Source: Toxoplasma gondii ME49 (lineage: Eukaryota; Apicomplexa; Conoidasida; Eucoccidiorida; Sarcocystidae). From it: a stretch of 64,000 nucleotides of DNA. Shown one piece after another: positions 46,113 through 57,005 of this stretch. The stretch is from assembly GCF_000006565.2 (NCBI RefSeq), contig NC_031471.1:1178001-1242000 (forward strand). Direction: 5' to 3'. The stretch's first letter is position 1, and each line of letters starts with the position of its first letter. Position numbers and translations under genes: made by a program. The notes below the pieces were generated by a model. That model ran no database searches, had not been told where the DNA came from, and was given only the letters and a program-made list of their open reading frames with translations.

Positions 46113-49100
46113 CTAGCCTGGCGCTTTGTGTTCCAAACGCAGTTCGGGGCGCTCCTCGTAGTACAATGCCTCTTCTTTATCTCCGATATGATTCAACGTG
46201 ATGTACACGTCTGTTCCGATGCCGAAATGCGACTGAGACAACACGGGCAGAACAAGACCAAATCAAAAAAGGCTTCTACGAAAAGCACATTGCTCACAAA
46301 CAACATAACCATGCATATGTACCCCGAATTCGCGGTGGGAATTGCCTATGCAGGGTCTTGCACGAAAGTCGAGTTCTTCCTCGCAGCAGAGAGCACTTTG
46401 CTTTCTCGTATGCCGTTGCGGTGCCTGATACTGTATCATGCAACGTAGGATGCATGACCCGTCCTGCTATGACATCTCGAGATATACGTTGAACCCTAAC
46501 AAATGCATATGTTACCCATCATTAACAAACGAGGATAAGAAAAAAGGAGCATTACCTGCCGTGTCTACACCTGCAAGGTTGTTCGAAGCATTTAAATGCA
46601 AGTAGAAGCTATGCAAAGTTAGTGTAACGCGGACTATAAAAGGCAAGATAAGAAAAGATGCAGAACAAATAATCCACCGGAGGAAAGTTCTATTGAACAC
46701 CGAGTATATCTGTGAATCTATTTCGCGCACTGCCGCAAAGAAAACACGTTGCTTTACTCATCTGTCGAATTCACACCTGAACGTGAATGTCTCCTCCGAA
46801 ATAGCGAGCGAACGCCCGCGCCAGCGGAAGACCGAAGCCTGTTCAAACACGGCACATTCGCGCAAAGCAGTGTTTTTGCGGAACGAAAAATTCCACGTCG
46901 CCGGATGTGACCACACACCACTTGCCGGTTCAAGCGGATCGAAACACAAACCGAGACAGCTCCACTTCAATAAATTCGAAAGAGACGGACCCCGCCTTGC
47001 TTGAATCAAAGGACTTTGGGCAGTTTACACAAAACACACATACGCTCAAACGCATATATACGCCAATTCCATGTTTTTTTCTCTCACAACGCAGTCCGAC
47101 ACAGCTACGAGTGAGCTGTCTCAGCGTTTGCATGCATACGGAAAGATAGCCACGTGATGTCTTCGCACTTGCTTTCCCTCGGTTTTCCTCCCATGATCTT
47201 CATCCCTCTCTCGATACCGGATCGTGTTGGCCAAGTGATCGATTCACGTTTCAAAAATCAATAAGCTCTTTTGATTTCCCTGAACGGAGCTATATATTAG
47301 ATTTCCTTCGCTTTCTGTCTGCCTTATCGTCCTACGCCTTGTCTCTCTCCATTCTTTTTCTCATACCGCCGTTGAAAACGCAGTCACTACCGGAGTTTGA
47401 CAGGGGGCTCCGGAAGATAAACATCCACACATGCGTGGATGTCTACAACCTCTTTGCCTGTACACGTCTTTACCGCTGGACAAATGAATCTTCAATGTCG
47501 TCTTGTTCTCTGAATCGGAAATACGTTTTATTGGACTAACCATAGCCAGCCATATCGGAGCGAATGAAGTTTTCGCCGAGGCCAGAAGAATTCTCTTGCA
47601 TCTTCGTGTTGCTGTCTCCCACGGTGCTGTACCTGAAAATCCACAGAGAATATTAATCGAAATCTACACGGTCTTCGTGTATTTTATCAAACTCGATGGA
47701 TTCATGCCGAGTGGCTTCGGTGGTTGATCTGTGAAATTAGCCATGGGCTGTATATCGACCCTAGCTTCCCCAGTTTGCAAGAGGCGAGAAACGAAGGAAT
47801 GGACTACACTTTTTTCTGTGGTCTTCCTGAAAGCGAATGCCACATCTGATGGAGAGTTTTCAGGGGTTCTTCATAGCGGAAAGAAGGAATCTCCTCGTGG
47901 TGGCATCTGCATACATGTGTCTGTCTTTTTTGCGACAACTCATTTCTACCCCTTGAGACTCTGCTCAAAACCAAGCAGAGAACGACCGTCTACAGCCGCG
48001 GAAGAAGGTCCTTTCCACATGCATTCTTCTCCTGCGCAAAGATATATTTATGCGCACCTATACATGTATGTATGCGTGGATGGGGTTTGTACGTGTGTAT
48101 GTATCTGTGTATGTGAGTACTCAATAAAACTCACACAGAAACAGATAAACTACTTTTGATGAGCTACGAAGAAGAGAAGATGCCACTGGTTCTGTGACGA
48201 ATAGATCCAGCACTTCAGCGACAACTCTGCGGGGGAAAAGGTTTTTTTGATTTGCCTGAACTCCTCGGTGACGAACCGGTATTCATATGCAATAGATTTA
48301 GATCGTCGCCTGACATGTCTTTACTACAGAAGATAAAACCACATGTATTTGCTACGACTGCTCCAAGAGACAGGACAAATGGGAACTGTGCAACTACACA
48401 GTCTAAAACCGTACCCAAAGCTCCAAATGTCCTGCAGCTTTGGAGGAGGAACGCCGCCGCCTACAGGGAAAGCACATAGGTCGAGGAGCGACACTGAGTC
48501 GACAGCTGCAAAAAGCATCATACCTAAGCACACATACTTGCTTCTAATTAGAATTCAAGACACAATCGGAAAAGAAATATCGTGGTGCCGGCAGCGATTC
48601 AGAGCGTTGCCTCCACGAAGGAGCAGAGATTTCGCAGCTGGAAAAAGACGAGTGCTCAAGCAATCAAAATTTCAGCACCTTTGAATTCCAGCTCAGATCC
48701 GCGATCAACAGTGATGACCGAAAAACGACTCATAGTCAAGACAGTCTAATCAGCACCCCAACGCATGCAACAAGCCATGTATGCACGCATATGTATGCAT
48801 ATAGATAGATCGAAACGCGTGTGAATGTCTGTGTTTAAAGTGCCACATGGTTGTGTTTCGTACACGCCGAAACGTATGGAATTTTTGCCGCGACAGGGTA
48901 CATATGGGCATCGGAATCGACACAGAATCACGAGTTCAGTTAGATAGTTGCACGTACCTTTGTCGGAGATTTTGATGACGACTTCTCGTTTTCCCTTGTA
49001 GACCTCGACTTTCACTTCAGGCAGGTCTTCGTCTTCCTGGATCAGGCCTGGCACGTAAGGATAAATACGTGTGCTGGTTCATCCGTTGCTCCCAAATAAT

Positions 49101-52100
49101 GCTCCGCAGCATTACTAATCAGCAGACTGAGACCAGACTGTCCGAGTAGATGCACGCGTCCACAGCAGTTGACATTGCAGGTATCTCCAGAGACGCGCAA
49201 TGACAAACGCCTTAACCCACAGGGGCTCGCGTCGCCGCATCGATACGCACGCGGAGCATGCAAACGGAAAACTCTCGCCCCTCCTCAGTTCTCGAAAACG
49301 GTTCTTCCCTTTCCCGCAGCAGGCGGAACGACCTGGCGGTAAGCTACACGAGACCACTTGACGCACTGAAATTGACGAGTGTCTGGAGCACATTCCTGCT
49401 CACGCCTTGGAGACGAGGGAGAAACGCTCGGGGAAGAGGGCGCGAGAGCAGGAGAGAACACTCGAGAGAAGAGGAGCTAGGTTGAAAAGAATTCCAAGAA
49501 TAGGATGAATCCGTGTGACAGCTCTCTCACCTCGTGTTGTGGCATCGACGAGAGAATTTCCCATCGTGTGGAACTCCACCGTCGCGCGAAGTGCGTTCTT
49601 CAAAACCTCCGTGACAATCAGAGCCAGATGGTCAGGAATCGTTGCGAATTTCATGTCGGTGTTTCCTGAGCAACCCCCCACGCAATCCAGCACACTACCG
49701 CTGCCCTCATTGACGCCTCCATTGCATGCCGGAACCAATCACCCTCGACCCCAGAAGCTAAGAGTTGAAAGTTGGTACCTCATTACAAAAGCATCCCTAT
49801 CCATGCATCTACACGTGCAAATGCATAGGCACTGAGGTACGCGGAGACGAACTGACACAGTGAGTGCGTTCGTTCATCATCCATTAGACGATCGCAGATG
49901 TCTGTCTGAGTCTTGTGGACATGTGGAAGGCACCTTGTCCCTTCCGGGCATTGCAGGAAGACCGCGCAGTGAGCATGTGCCTTCCTGAGCAGCCCCAGGA
50001 CGTGAGACCGAGTTATGTCGTTTGAACGTCACGGAAAGAGCTCTTTCATGAATCACCAAACAGCCTGGAAACTCCCTTTTACCCGCGTCAGCGCGTCAGG
50101 TTGGAGGTCGACAACGCGCGACAAAAGACGACAAAAGTCTAATCATAAGACTGGAAACCGACCGAGCACAGAACGCACCTGAAATGACAACACGGGGAGC
50201 GAGGCCGTAAGAGTGGCGACACGACTCGCGCACGTCCTTGCTTCTCTGCTCGATGATTTTGGCGGCGTGACAGTTCAAGTGGATGATGCCTTGCCATCCT
50301 TCCTGCAAGCAACCATTTCGGCGACCGGGAAACAGACGGCCTGGTATCGAAACGCGACCCGCGGGACGGGCCCTACGCCTCTGCTCCCATCGGTTATTCA
50401 GATGTACGGAGGTTCGTGAATCGAGAGATTGGTGACCCAAGTTTACAGCCTTAAGCGTAGGTTGCATCGGGCAAGTAACAGATAAAGACGCACGCACCTC
50501 CAGCCGGCCATGCGTGCATGTGCACACCCCCGTTCTAGCATACACGTTTTCTGCGTGCAGAAAGGTGCGTCAAGTTTCAGAGAAACACACACCTGTCTGC
50601 AAGTGAATGAAAATGAGCGCCTACTTGAACGCAGATCGCTTTGAACAGTAAAGTGACTTTCCACCGACTCTGGCAGACGCAGCCCTCTCCACTTCTCACT
50701 ATGGTCACGCTAGAAAAGAGTCCGCATTGAGCAACAGTGCATGCGTCGGTACCCGCTGCTACGCAAGGGCATTCTACAGGGGAGGACATCCTTGAAGACG
50801 CGCGCATGCATGGGTCTATGTATGCAAGAGCGCGGTTACGCGTTTCGGCGGATTTGGGGATCGCGCTTGAGAGAAACTTGGACGAAGTTCCTTTGCGGCT
50901 GAGGGACGATTCCATCCGCTCACCTGTTTGCTCTGGAGGTGAACCAACTGGTCAATCATAACCCGCCTGCCGATTCGAAAGTAGAAGAATCTCTCTAAGA
51001 AGGAATTCAAATCGACATCTCGGCAAATGCGACGAAGTTGCCGCACTCCCTGCCCCATCAAGTCAACTGTCCGATCATGTGTTGATCTCTCCTTCTCGAC
51101 AAGCCTGAAGAGATGGTCACAAAAAGTCGAGACGGTGAATATAGTCAGCACGTATGCGTCTCTGGTGTTCGTGTCATGCTCTACGTGCATGAGCAGACAA
51201 GTACGGATAGAGAAAAATAGAAAGTTGTCATCCATTGCGTCATTTGCGCCTAGAGTGACACATTGAAATCCGGCACGTTTAGCGGTGTTAAGGAGTCCAG
51301 CGGGGTGGCCGTGAACAGCAGTCACTAAAAACTTCCTTGTGTGTACCTGATAACTGGATTTTTGTAATATTCAGTATCCTAGGTATTCCAGGAACACAAC
51401 CGCTGTGACATAACCGCAGTGTCGTAAGATATTGAAGTCCAGCACTTTCACCTGCGCTAAGCAGTCCCGTGGGCGGAGGCTACAGCTACCATAAACAACT
51501 GTGCGTTCACACACAACAAGCGATATTCGGTTTGCATATGTGTAGATTTACCGTGGGCATACGCGCAGGGATTCGTAAGTTTTTGTTTCTATGCGTCTCT
51601 TAGCACTTACTGGACAAAGGCATTCATGTCGGCAACCGTTTTGAGAGGCGGAAGACGCCTCATGCGGTCAAACGTCTTCAGATACGTTTCGTACACAGAG
51701 TGGACGAGAGGATTTGTCACCGCAACAAACGGCAGACGGTGGAAGTCGTACAACCGGTGGGATAGACGCACTGGAAGTTCTTCTCGAATCCACTCAGCCC
51801 TGAATTAAAGCTCACAAAGTCGAGACACACGTTTCTACACCTCCCTTGCGCAGGATACACGCGCATGTCGTGGCTGCGCGAATTGTCCCAGCGCTTGTCA
51901 GAACGACACAACTACCCCCACAGGTCATAAATCCCCATCTACACAGAAGCCCAGATCGATGCGCAAACGCTTGCAGACCTCGTCAGACAAACGTGCATAT
52001 GTATTTATACTTATATATGTGTAACGAAGTCAGCGCAAGTACTAGCGGATAGATATACGCGCGGCGTGCACGTATCTACCACCAGAAAAATCAGCACAAC

Positions 52101-52510
52101 CATACATACAGAATACATAGGTGGAGAGAGGGGAACGGTTACCCTCTGAGGAGCGAGGCGTCGTTTGCAGGTTCCAGCTGGAGCAGGCGTTTGATCGTCA
52201 TGGGCCGAATAGGCGTGCTGCTCATCTTTTCCACCACGGCGACGGTGTGCCAGGAGTGAGAGAGGGCGTTTTGCGGCACAGAAAGAGGTGTGTGCACACT
52301 CGATCGATGAGCACTCCACGAGGGAGTGGTCTCTGACTTTTGCGAGTCTCCGTGGTGAGTCTGGGCGCGAGAGTGAACAGCGCGACTGCTGACCTCGAAG
52401 CATGCCAAATCGCTGACCGTTTTGTCTCGCGCTGAACGCCTGCCCGCGGACAAAAGACTGGCAACGCCCACGCGAGGCGCCAAGCCCGCAGTACGCGAAC
52501 AGATCGACAT
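46113..52510 (-). CDS. BCKDK: Mitochondrial branched-chain 2-oxoacid dehydrogenase kinase, 10 exons
   Basis: Phosphorylates and inhibits the E1 alpha subunit of a mitochondrial 2-oxoacid dehydrogenase. In T. gondii the BCKDH complex acts as the mitochondrial pyruvate dehydrogenase, so this kinase would set entry of pyruvate carbon into the TCA cycle. Exons: 52510-52143, 51799-51611, 51104-50924, 50302-50179, 49665-49531, 49047-48958, 48460-48415, 47632-47541, 46838-46777, 46232-46113; all phases agree, 468 residues. The N terminus is Arg/Ser/Ala-rich with no acidic residue in the first 28, a matrix-targeting type. The helical regulatory domain shows ELPVRLSHRLYDF and FLERFFYFRIGRRVMIDQ. GHKL ATPase boxes: N box EVLKNALRA (Glu307, Asn311), G1 DKGGGVP (361-367), G2 GYGFGLPLARAFARYFGG (about 407-424), G3 GIGTDVYI (433-440). 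FGLPLAR and GIGTDVY resemble BCKDK more than PDK. Exons of 46 and 62 nt make it easy to mis-annotate. Confidence 0.9.
48043..48122 (+). repeat. Alternating purine-pyrimidine low-complexity tract (TATG/TGTA-rich)
   Basis: A run of interrupted ATGT/GTAT/TGTG units within the BCKDK intron between exons 7 and 8. Similar tracts occur in other introns and spacers (48770-48810, 52910-52937, 55580-55618). Nothing more than microsatellite-like sequence can be said. Confidence 0.6.
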
Positions 52511-54053
52511 GGTGGCAGGGTCTCACCAGAAGCCCTGCCGTCCTAGACAGGCGAAGAGAAACCTCTCCTACGATTAACACACAGCACACGCCGCGCGCTA
52601 CCCATAACATGATTCACAGAGGAACATGCGGTTGGAGGTCTCGAAAGCGTTCCCTCGCAAAAAACGGCAGGTCCGTCATGAGCTTCACTTCAGATGCTCT
52701 CCTCACGTGTGGACAGATATTTTTGAGTGAATACATCGGGAGACGTGTATAGAGATAATTGGGAACGTAGCACTCGCAAACGCAGATGTCGTGGACATTT
52801 CGTTTTGAAAGTGGAAAAGGCAACTAAAGACATGACAAGAAAAGATACTCCGTTGCACTCAGCAAAACGTATAGCTGGTTTTTTGTTGATAGCATCGTGC
52901 ACTACACTGTCACGTATATAGATATATATGTATATGCATAAACACAACACGCACTCTCCGTCTTTCTTTGGTCAGTTCTGGGAGAAAATCTCGGAAGGAG
53001 TGGAAGCGAAAGTGGCGAAAAAGAGGGAGCAACAGCGGTAACTCTGGCGAAAAAGCGAGCGTGGAGTCCGTTCTGAATGCAAGCGAAGGATGAGGAAATC
53101 TGAATGTAGAGCTTGTCCTGTTAGAGTTTGTCCTCAAATCAACACACCAGTCCTGAGCCTGGCGTGGCCCGGACCGCAGGGAGAAACTTGCATGATCCGA
53201 TATTAGGAAGACTTTGGCGGAATTCTTCGGCTTCGTTTTTCTTCATGTCGGAAAGATTTTTGGGTTCCAAATTCCCCGACGAATTAGAGGCTTCGTCGCA
53301 TCAAACGGCTAGGACGACAGCAGCGAGTCCAGCAGTTGCATCCCGTCACTATGTTCCCAAACTTTTGACTCTACTATGTAGACCCAGTCTGTCACCTTTT
53401 TTGCTTCGCTTTCATTTACACATTTCCTAAAAAACATAAAGTGTGTTAAATAGATGATCGGCAAGAGAGACCTGAGGACCATCGCTGAGACTCGCCAACA
53501 AGCCAAGATTTGCCGCAATTGACGAGACACGCGCCCGCTTTCCTGACGAACCCATGCATGCGCCACGACACACGCACAGAAACGCCCCTTGCGTCGTTCG
53601 CATATGACCAAAACGGCAGACTTCTTTCCGAAAACGAGACTTCTCCTTCTCGGCGTCCTCACGACATCGTTATGCACTGTCTTTAACTGGTGTCAGCCTC
53701 TCCGTCCCTCGAGAAATACCACCGTTACTGTGACAACTCAAGTGTTCCCGTGTTCCAAACGCGCAGAAAGTTCTGTTGGGATGCGACTTGCACGTTGTCA
53801 GTTCGCCGTATTTCTCCATGCAGGAAGATGCACGTGTCTGTAAATAAAGTGGTTTCGTGTATTTCGTAAAACATAGTACATCTGCTAGTAGCTGAATCCT
53901 CTGCTAGCGTCCAAGCAAGCAAAACAAAGAGGCCATGATCGACGTCGCCTCCTCCCGTCCTCCAAAGTGATGTTGCGAGGTGCACTCCGTAACAGGGCAT
54001 CGGTTTCAGTGCGTGGCCTTGAAGGAAGGATTGGGAATTCTCGAAAACCAAAA
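52511..54053. promoter_or_regulatory. Divergent promoter region between BCKDK and the 191-residue membrane protein
   Basis: The two flanking genes are transcribed away from each other, so about 1.5 kb must serve both. TGCATGC at 53555-53561 stands about 500 bp from the right-hand ATG and 1.05 kb from the BCKDK ATG, and is the best candidate shared site. Open frames inside (for example minus-strand 53309-53677, 122 codons) have no motif or splice partner and are treated as chance. Confidence 0.45.
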
Positions 54054-56598
54054 ATGTTTCTGTTTGTAGTTCTTTGCATCCTGCTTCTCAGCGCGATCAC
54101 AGGAGGTCAGTGCCATAGCTATGGGCATCTCGCACTGGAAATTTCTGAAGCACAGAAAAAGATGCCCGAAGATGTGCAAATGCGGTGTTGATGCATTCCG
54201 TGTAGTGCAAGCATCCTCTTTCTAAAAAGGATGTGTATGTAGCCATACATAGGTGGAAATATCTAGGGAGGCACATGCGCGCAATTGTTCATGCTCAGAT
54301 GTATTAAAAGACACGTAATGCGTCAGCGTCTTTGCATTGTTGTCTCCACATATTTCCGTAGCTGCGGAGATCAAATGTAGTCTGGTATTCCTCGGCGCTG
54401 ACGTCTGACTGCATTGGGCGACCTTTCTCCTCTGTTGTTGTTTCCTCAGAGTCGTCTAACTTGTTTCTATCTCGTAACGTTTGGGCCCGTCTAGCGACAG
54501 ACAGCTCCTCGAGGTCCTTGCGCCCGCGTTCTCAATTGCGACGCTGTGTTTCGTGCCTCTTCCTTCGTGTGTGACGGTTCTTCGTGTGGCCACGCGGAAC
54601 CGAAGCTCTCCTGGACCGAGACCGCTGCTGAATGCAGAACAGATACCTTGAGTCACTACCACTGAACCTACTGTTTCTGGAACGAAGATCGCATTTACTC
54701 TCGAAAAACGACTTCCGAACCCCCAATCACGGGTGTTTACAACGAAGTCACCATGCCTGCCGTACAAAGCCCGCCGTGGCCACTGTGTTACATGCATTAT
54801 TAAGAGGTGTTTGTAGTCTGCGGAAAGTCAAGCGCCCCCCCCCCTCGTGTTCCCTTTTTTCACTCAGAGAGCTACACGAGCCCGTGGAGCAAGTGCAATT
54901 CTCACCTGGAGGACAAAAAGTCAGCGGCTTATCATCGAATTTCGGAGGCGATTCATCGTGCAGTTCGCGATCGAAAGGAAGGCCCTGCAACAGAAGAGGA
55001 CATCGTTCGTCTGCGCTTTTGTCTCGGGATAGGCTACCTTGTCGAGTGCATTCGCGATAACCCTGAGTTGGAAGGACATGGATTTGCACGAAGTGACGAG
55101 AGTGACAGAGCTCGGATTACTAAGCTCTGTGGCGACGGATGTACGTTCTTGCCCTTCCCACTTCCCTTCTTCTCGTGTGTCAGCCCTCCTGTGACGGTTG
55201 TTTAACATGTTTTCTGTTGTCTGACCCGAAGCCATTTCTGTCAACAAACTGTGATCGTATTCCAGCCGTTGAAGAAAAGCGTGGCCGCGCGCAATCTGGG
55301 GGAAGATGTTTGGTTTTGAACCGTGTGCGGCTACCGCGCTTGCAGGGTAGAGAGACATGGTCTTGCTCTCGACCATGGGATCATATCCTTCATGTATAGC
55401 CGTTGCCTTCGGCCGCTTTCAGATTGCACGTGTTTCAGTCTCCGAATTCCAAACATAGACGCAGGTCAAACACGACGTGTGCCGTGAAACAAAAGTGTCC
55501 ACAAACTAGAAATTGAACAAATTGAGCAATGTGCTTAGATCCATGTCGGCTAGGATACACATGTTTATATACACAACTGCATAAAGATATATGCATATAT
55601 ATGTGCGTATGTGTGTAGAGCAGCTGCTTGAGAGAAATGTCCTTGCACGGACTTCCATGAAATGTGTACATTTGAGATATTCTCTACCGAAGATTCAGCC
55701 GGTTTCTTTCAAGCGAAAACTTTACGTGTGATGTTCCTCCGCGGCGGAGAAAGGTGCTTGTCTTTTTTTATGTTGGATAAGTCGTTTGTCTCTGGATGTC
55801 TTTTTCGCAGTGATGAACGCGAAAGATCCACCCGAATATCGGACCGTCGGGTCTCTGTCGGTTTCGGAGGTCGCGTGCACGCAAACTCTCCGCAAGTTCG
55901 GCCTCCATCGCCGGGGTGGAATAAGATACGATGCCTGCAAGTAAGGAGGGGCAACGTCGGAATCCTTGAAAAGCTTGCGGAGTTTCCATGCAAATATCTG
56001 TGTTCAGTTCAAAAGAGTTTTCACCCTAGAGCCCTCACACGATAGACTTGAACAGACTTCTGCTTCTTGGTTTCAGATTTGATACTTGAATACAACGTCG
56101 TGTACAGCAATACACCAATGGCACCTGCTGAGGTTCACGAAAAGTCTTTTTCTAAGGTATTTCCATTTTCTGTGAAGAAGTTCGGCAAGTGCAAGCTTCC
56201 ACGCGCATCGTCATTGCTACCTATACGGTGACATGTTCAGCGGTCGATGTGTGCGTACGTGCATGTGTAGGGTTGAAACACACAGGTTTGAGTAGTGTGT
56301 TGCAGACTTGGAAGGAGACGTATCGTGATGGCAAGATTCTGAGCAATTTTTTGGAATAACGAATTTCAAGCCATCAAGATAAATGGGCTAAAAGATTCTA
56401 CTGTGTCCTCCTTCATTTTTTCGAAGTCACAAAGTCGCGGCTTTCTGTTATTTCTGGTTTCGTGTTGTTCCTCGCAGATCGTACGAGAACTGGTCGGTGG
56501 CTGACTACTTTCCAGAAGGAAGCTACACAATCACTCTTATCGCACTCGGCTTGGCAGCTGCCGTGCTGCTCTCCGACAGTGTCGCAAAGCTTCTCTGA
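54054..56598 (+). CDS. Unrecognised 191-residue signal-peptide protein with C-terminal membrane anchor, 4 exons
   Basis: I do not recognise the family. Exons 54054-54105, 54868-55140, 55811-55940 and 56478-56598 join with matching phases (1, 1, 2) to a frame of 191 residues. It begins with a clear signal peptide (MFLFVVLCILLLSAITG). The body is charged and mostly helical, with six cysteines in the contexts WSKCN, RFCLG, VECIR, KLCGD, VACTQ and DACKS. It ends with a hydrophobic span ITLIALGLAAAVLLS and a short tail SVAKLL. This predicts a type I membrane protein of the secretory pathway with a luminal, probably disulfide-bonded domain and a tail of a few residues. A longer in-frame start at 53967 would bury the signal peptide behind an Arg-rich stretch. 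Excluded alternative: an open block at 56078-56156 has usable borders but breaks phase. Confidence 0.65.
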
Positions 56599-57005
56599 TT
56601 AACTTTCCTCGTTTCTTCTGATGGTTGTTTCGTAAAAACTCCCCTGTGGTGGAGGGTAACGGATGACGGAAACACAAATCATCCGGTTTCTTCGTCTGAA
56701 TGTCCCATCGGTTCGTAATTCATTGTTATTGTCTCAAACCGGGCTTGATATTTTTCTTTTGAATTAGTCGTACTGACACTAATAGATTTACAGTATTTCT
56801 GTATCGCGCGAGCGCGTTTATCCCCCACGTTTACATCCTTTTTCGTCCTCCTGGTTCTCTGCCACTCCGTCACCGGGGCAGCCTTCCGACGGGAAAATAC
56901 CGCGTGCGTCAGGAAGGGCAAAGGTTGCTGGTCGAGAAAAAGATGCAGCTGAATCTTTCGTTTCCGAGCTGCCACCTGCCTTGCCCGCTTTGTTTTCCGT
57001 TGCCC
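56599..57005. other. Convergent intergenic region
   Basis: About 400 bp between two gene ends facing each other. It holds their 3' untranslated regions. A minus-strand open frame of 98 codons (56679-56975) is Lys/Arg-rich without a motif and not accepted. Confidence 0.45.

Noticed and set aside
48215..48418. Minus-strand frame with DMSGDDLNLLHMNTG, resembling the GGDLxLxSMxG part of PDK/BCKDK
   Set aside because: At first taken as the G2 region, but it lacks the LPxxR motif and its junctions do not work; the true G2 and G3 exons were found at 46838-46777 and 46232-46113 with correct phase.
56078..56156. Possible extra exon (LILEYNVVYSNTPMAPAEVHEK) of the 191-residue membrane protein
   Set aside because: It has an AG and a GT border, but including it breaks the frame into the membrane-span exon, while skipping it keeps phase exactly. 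Alternative splicing remains possible.
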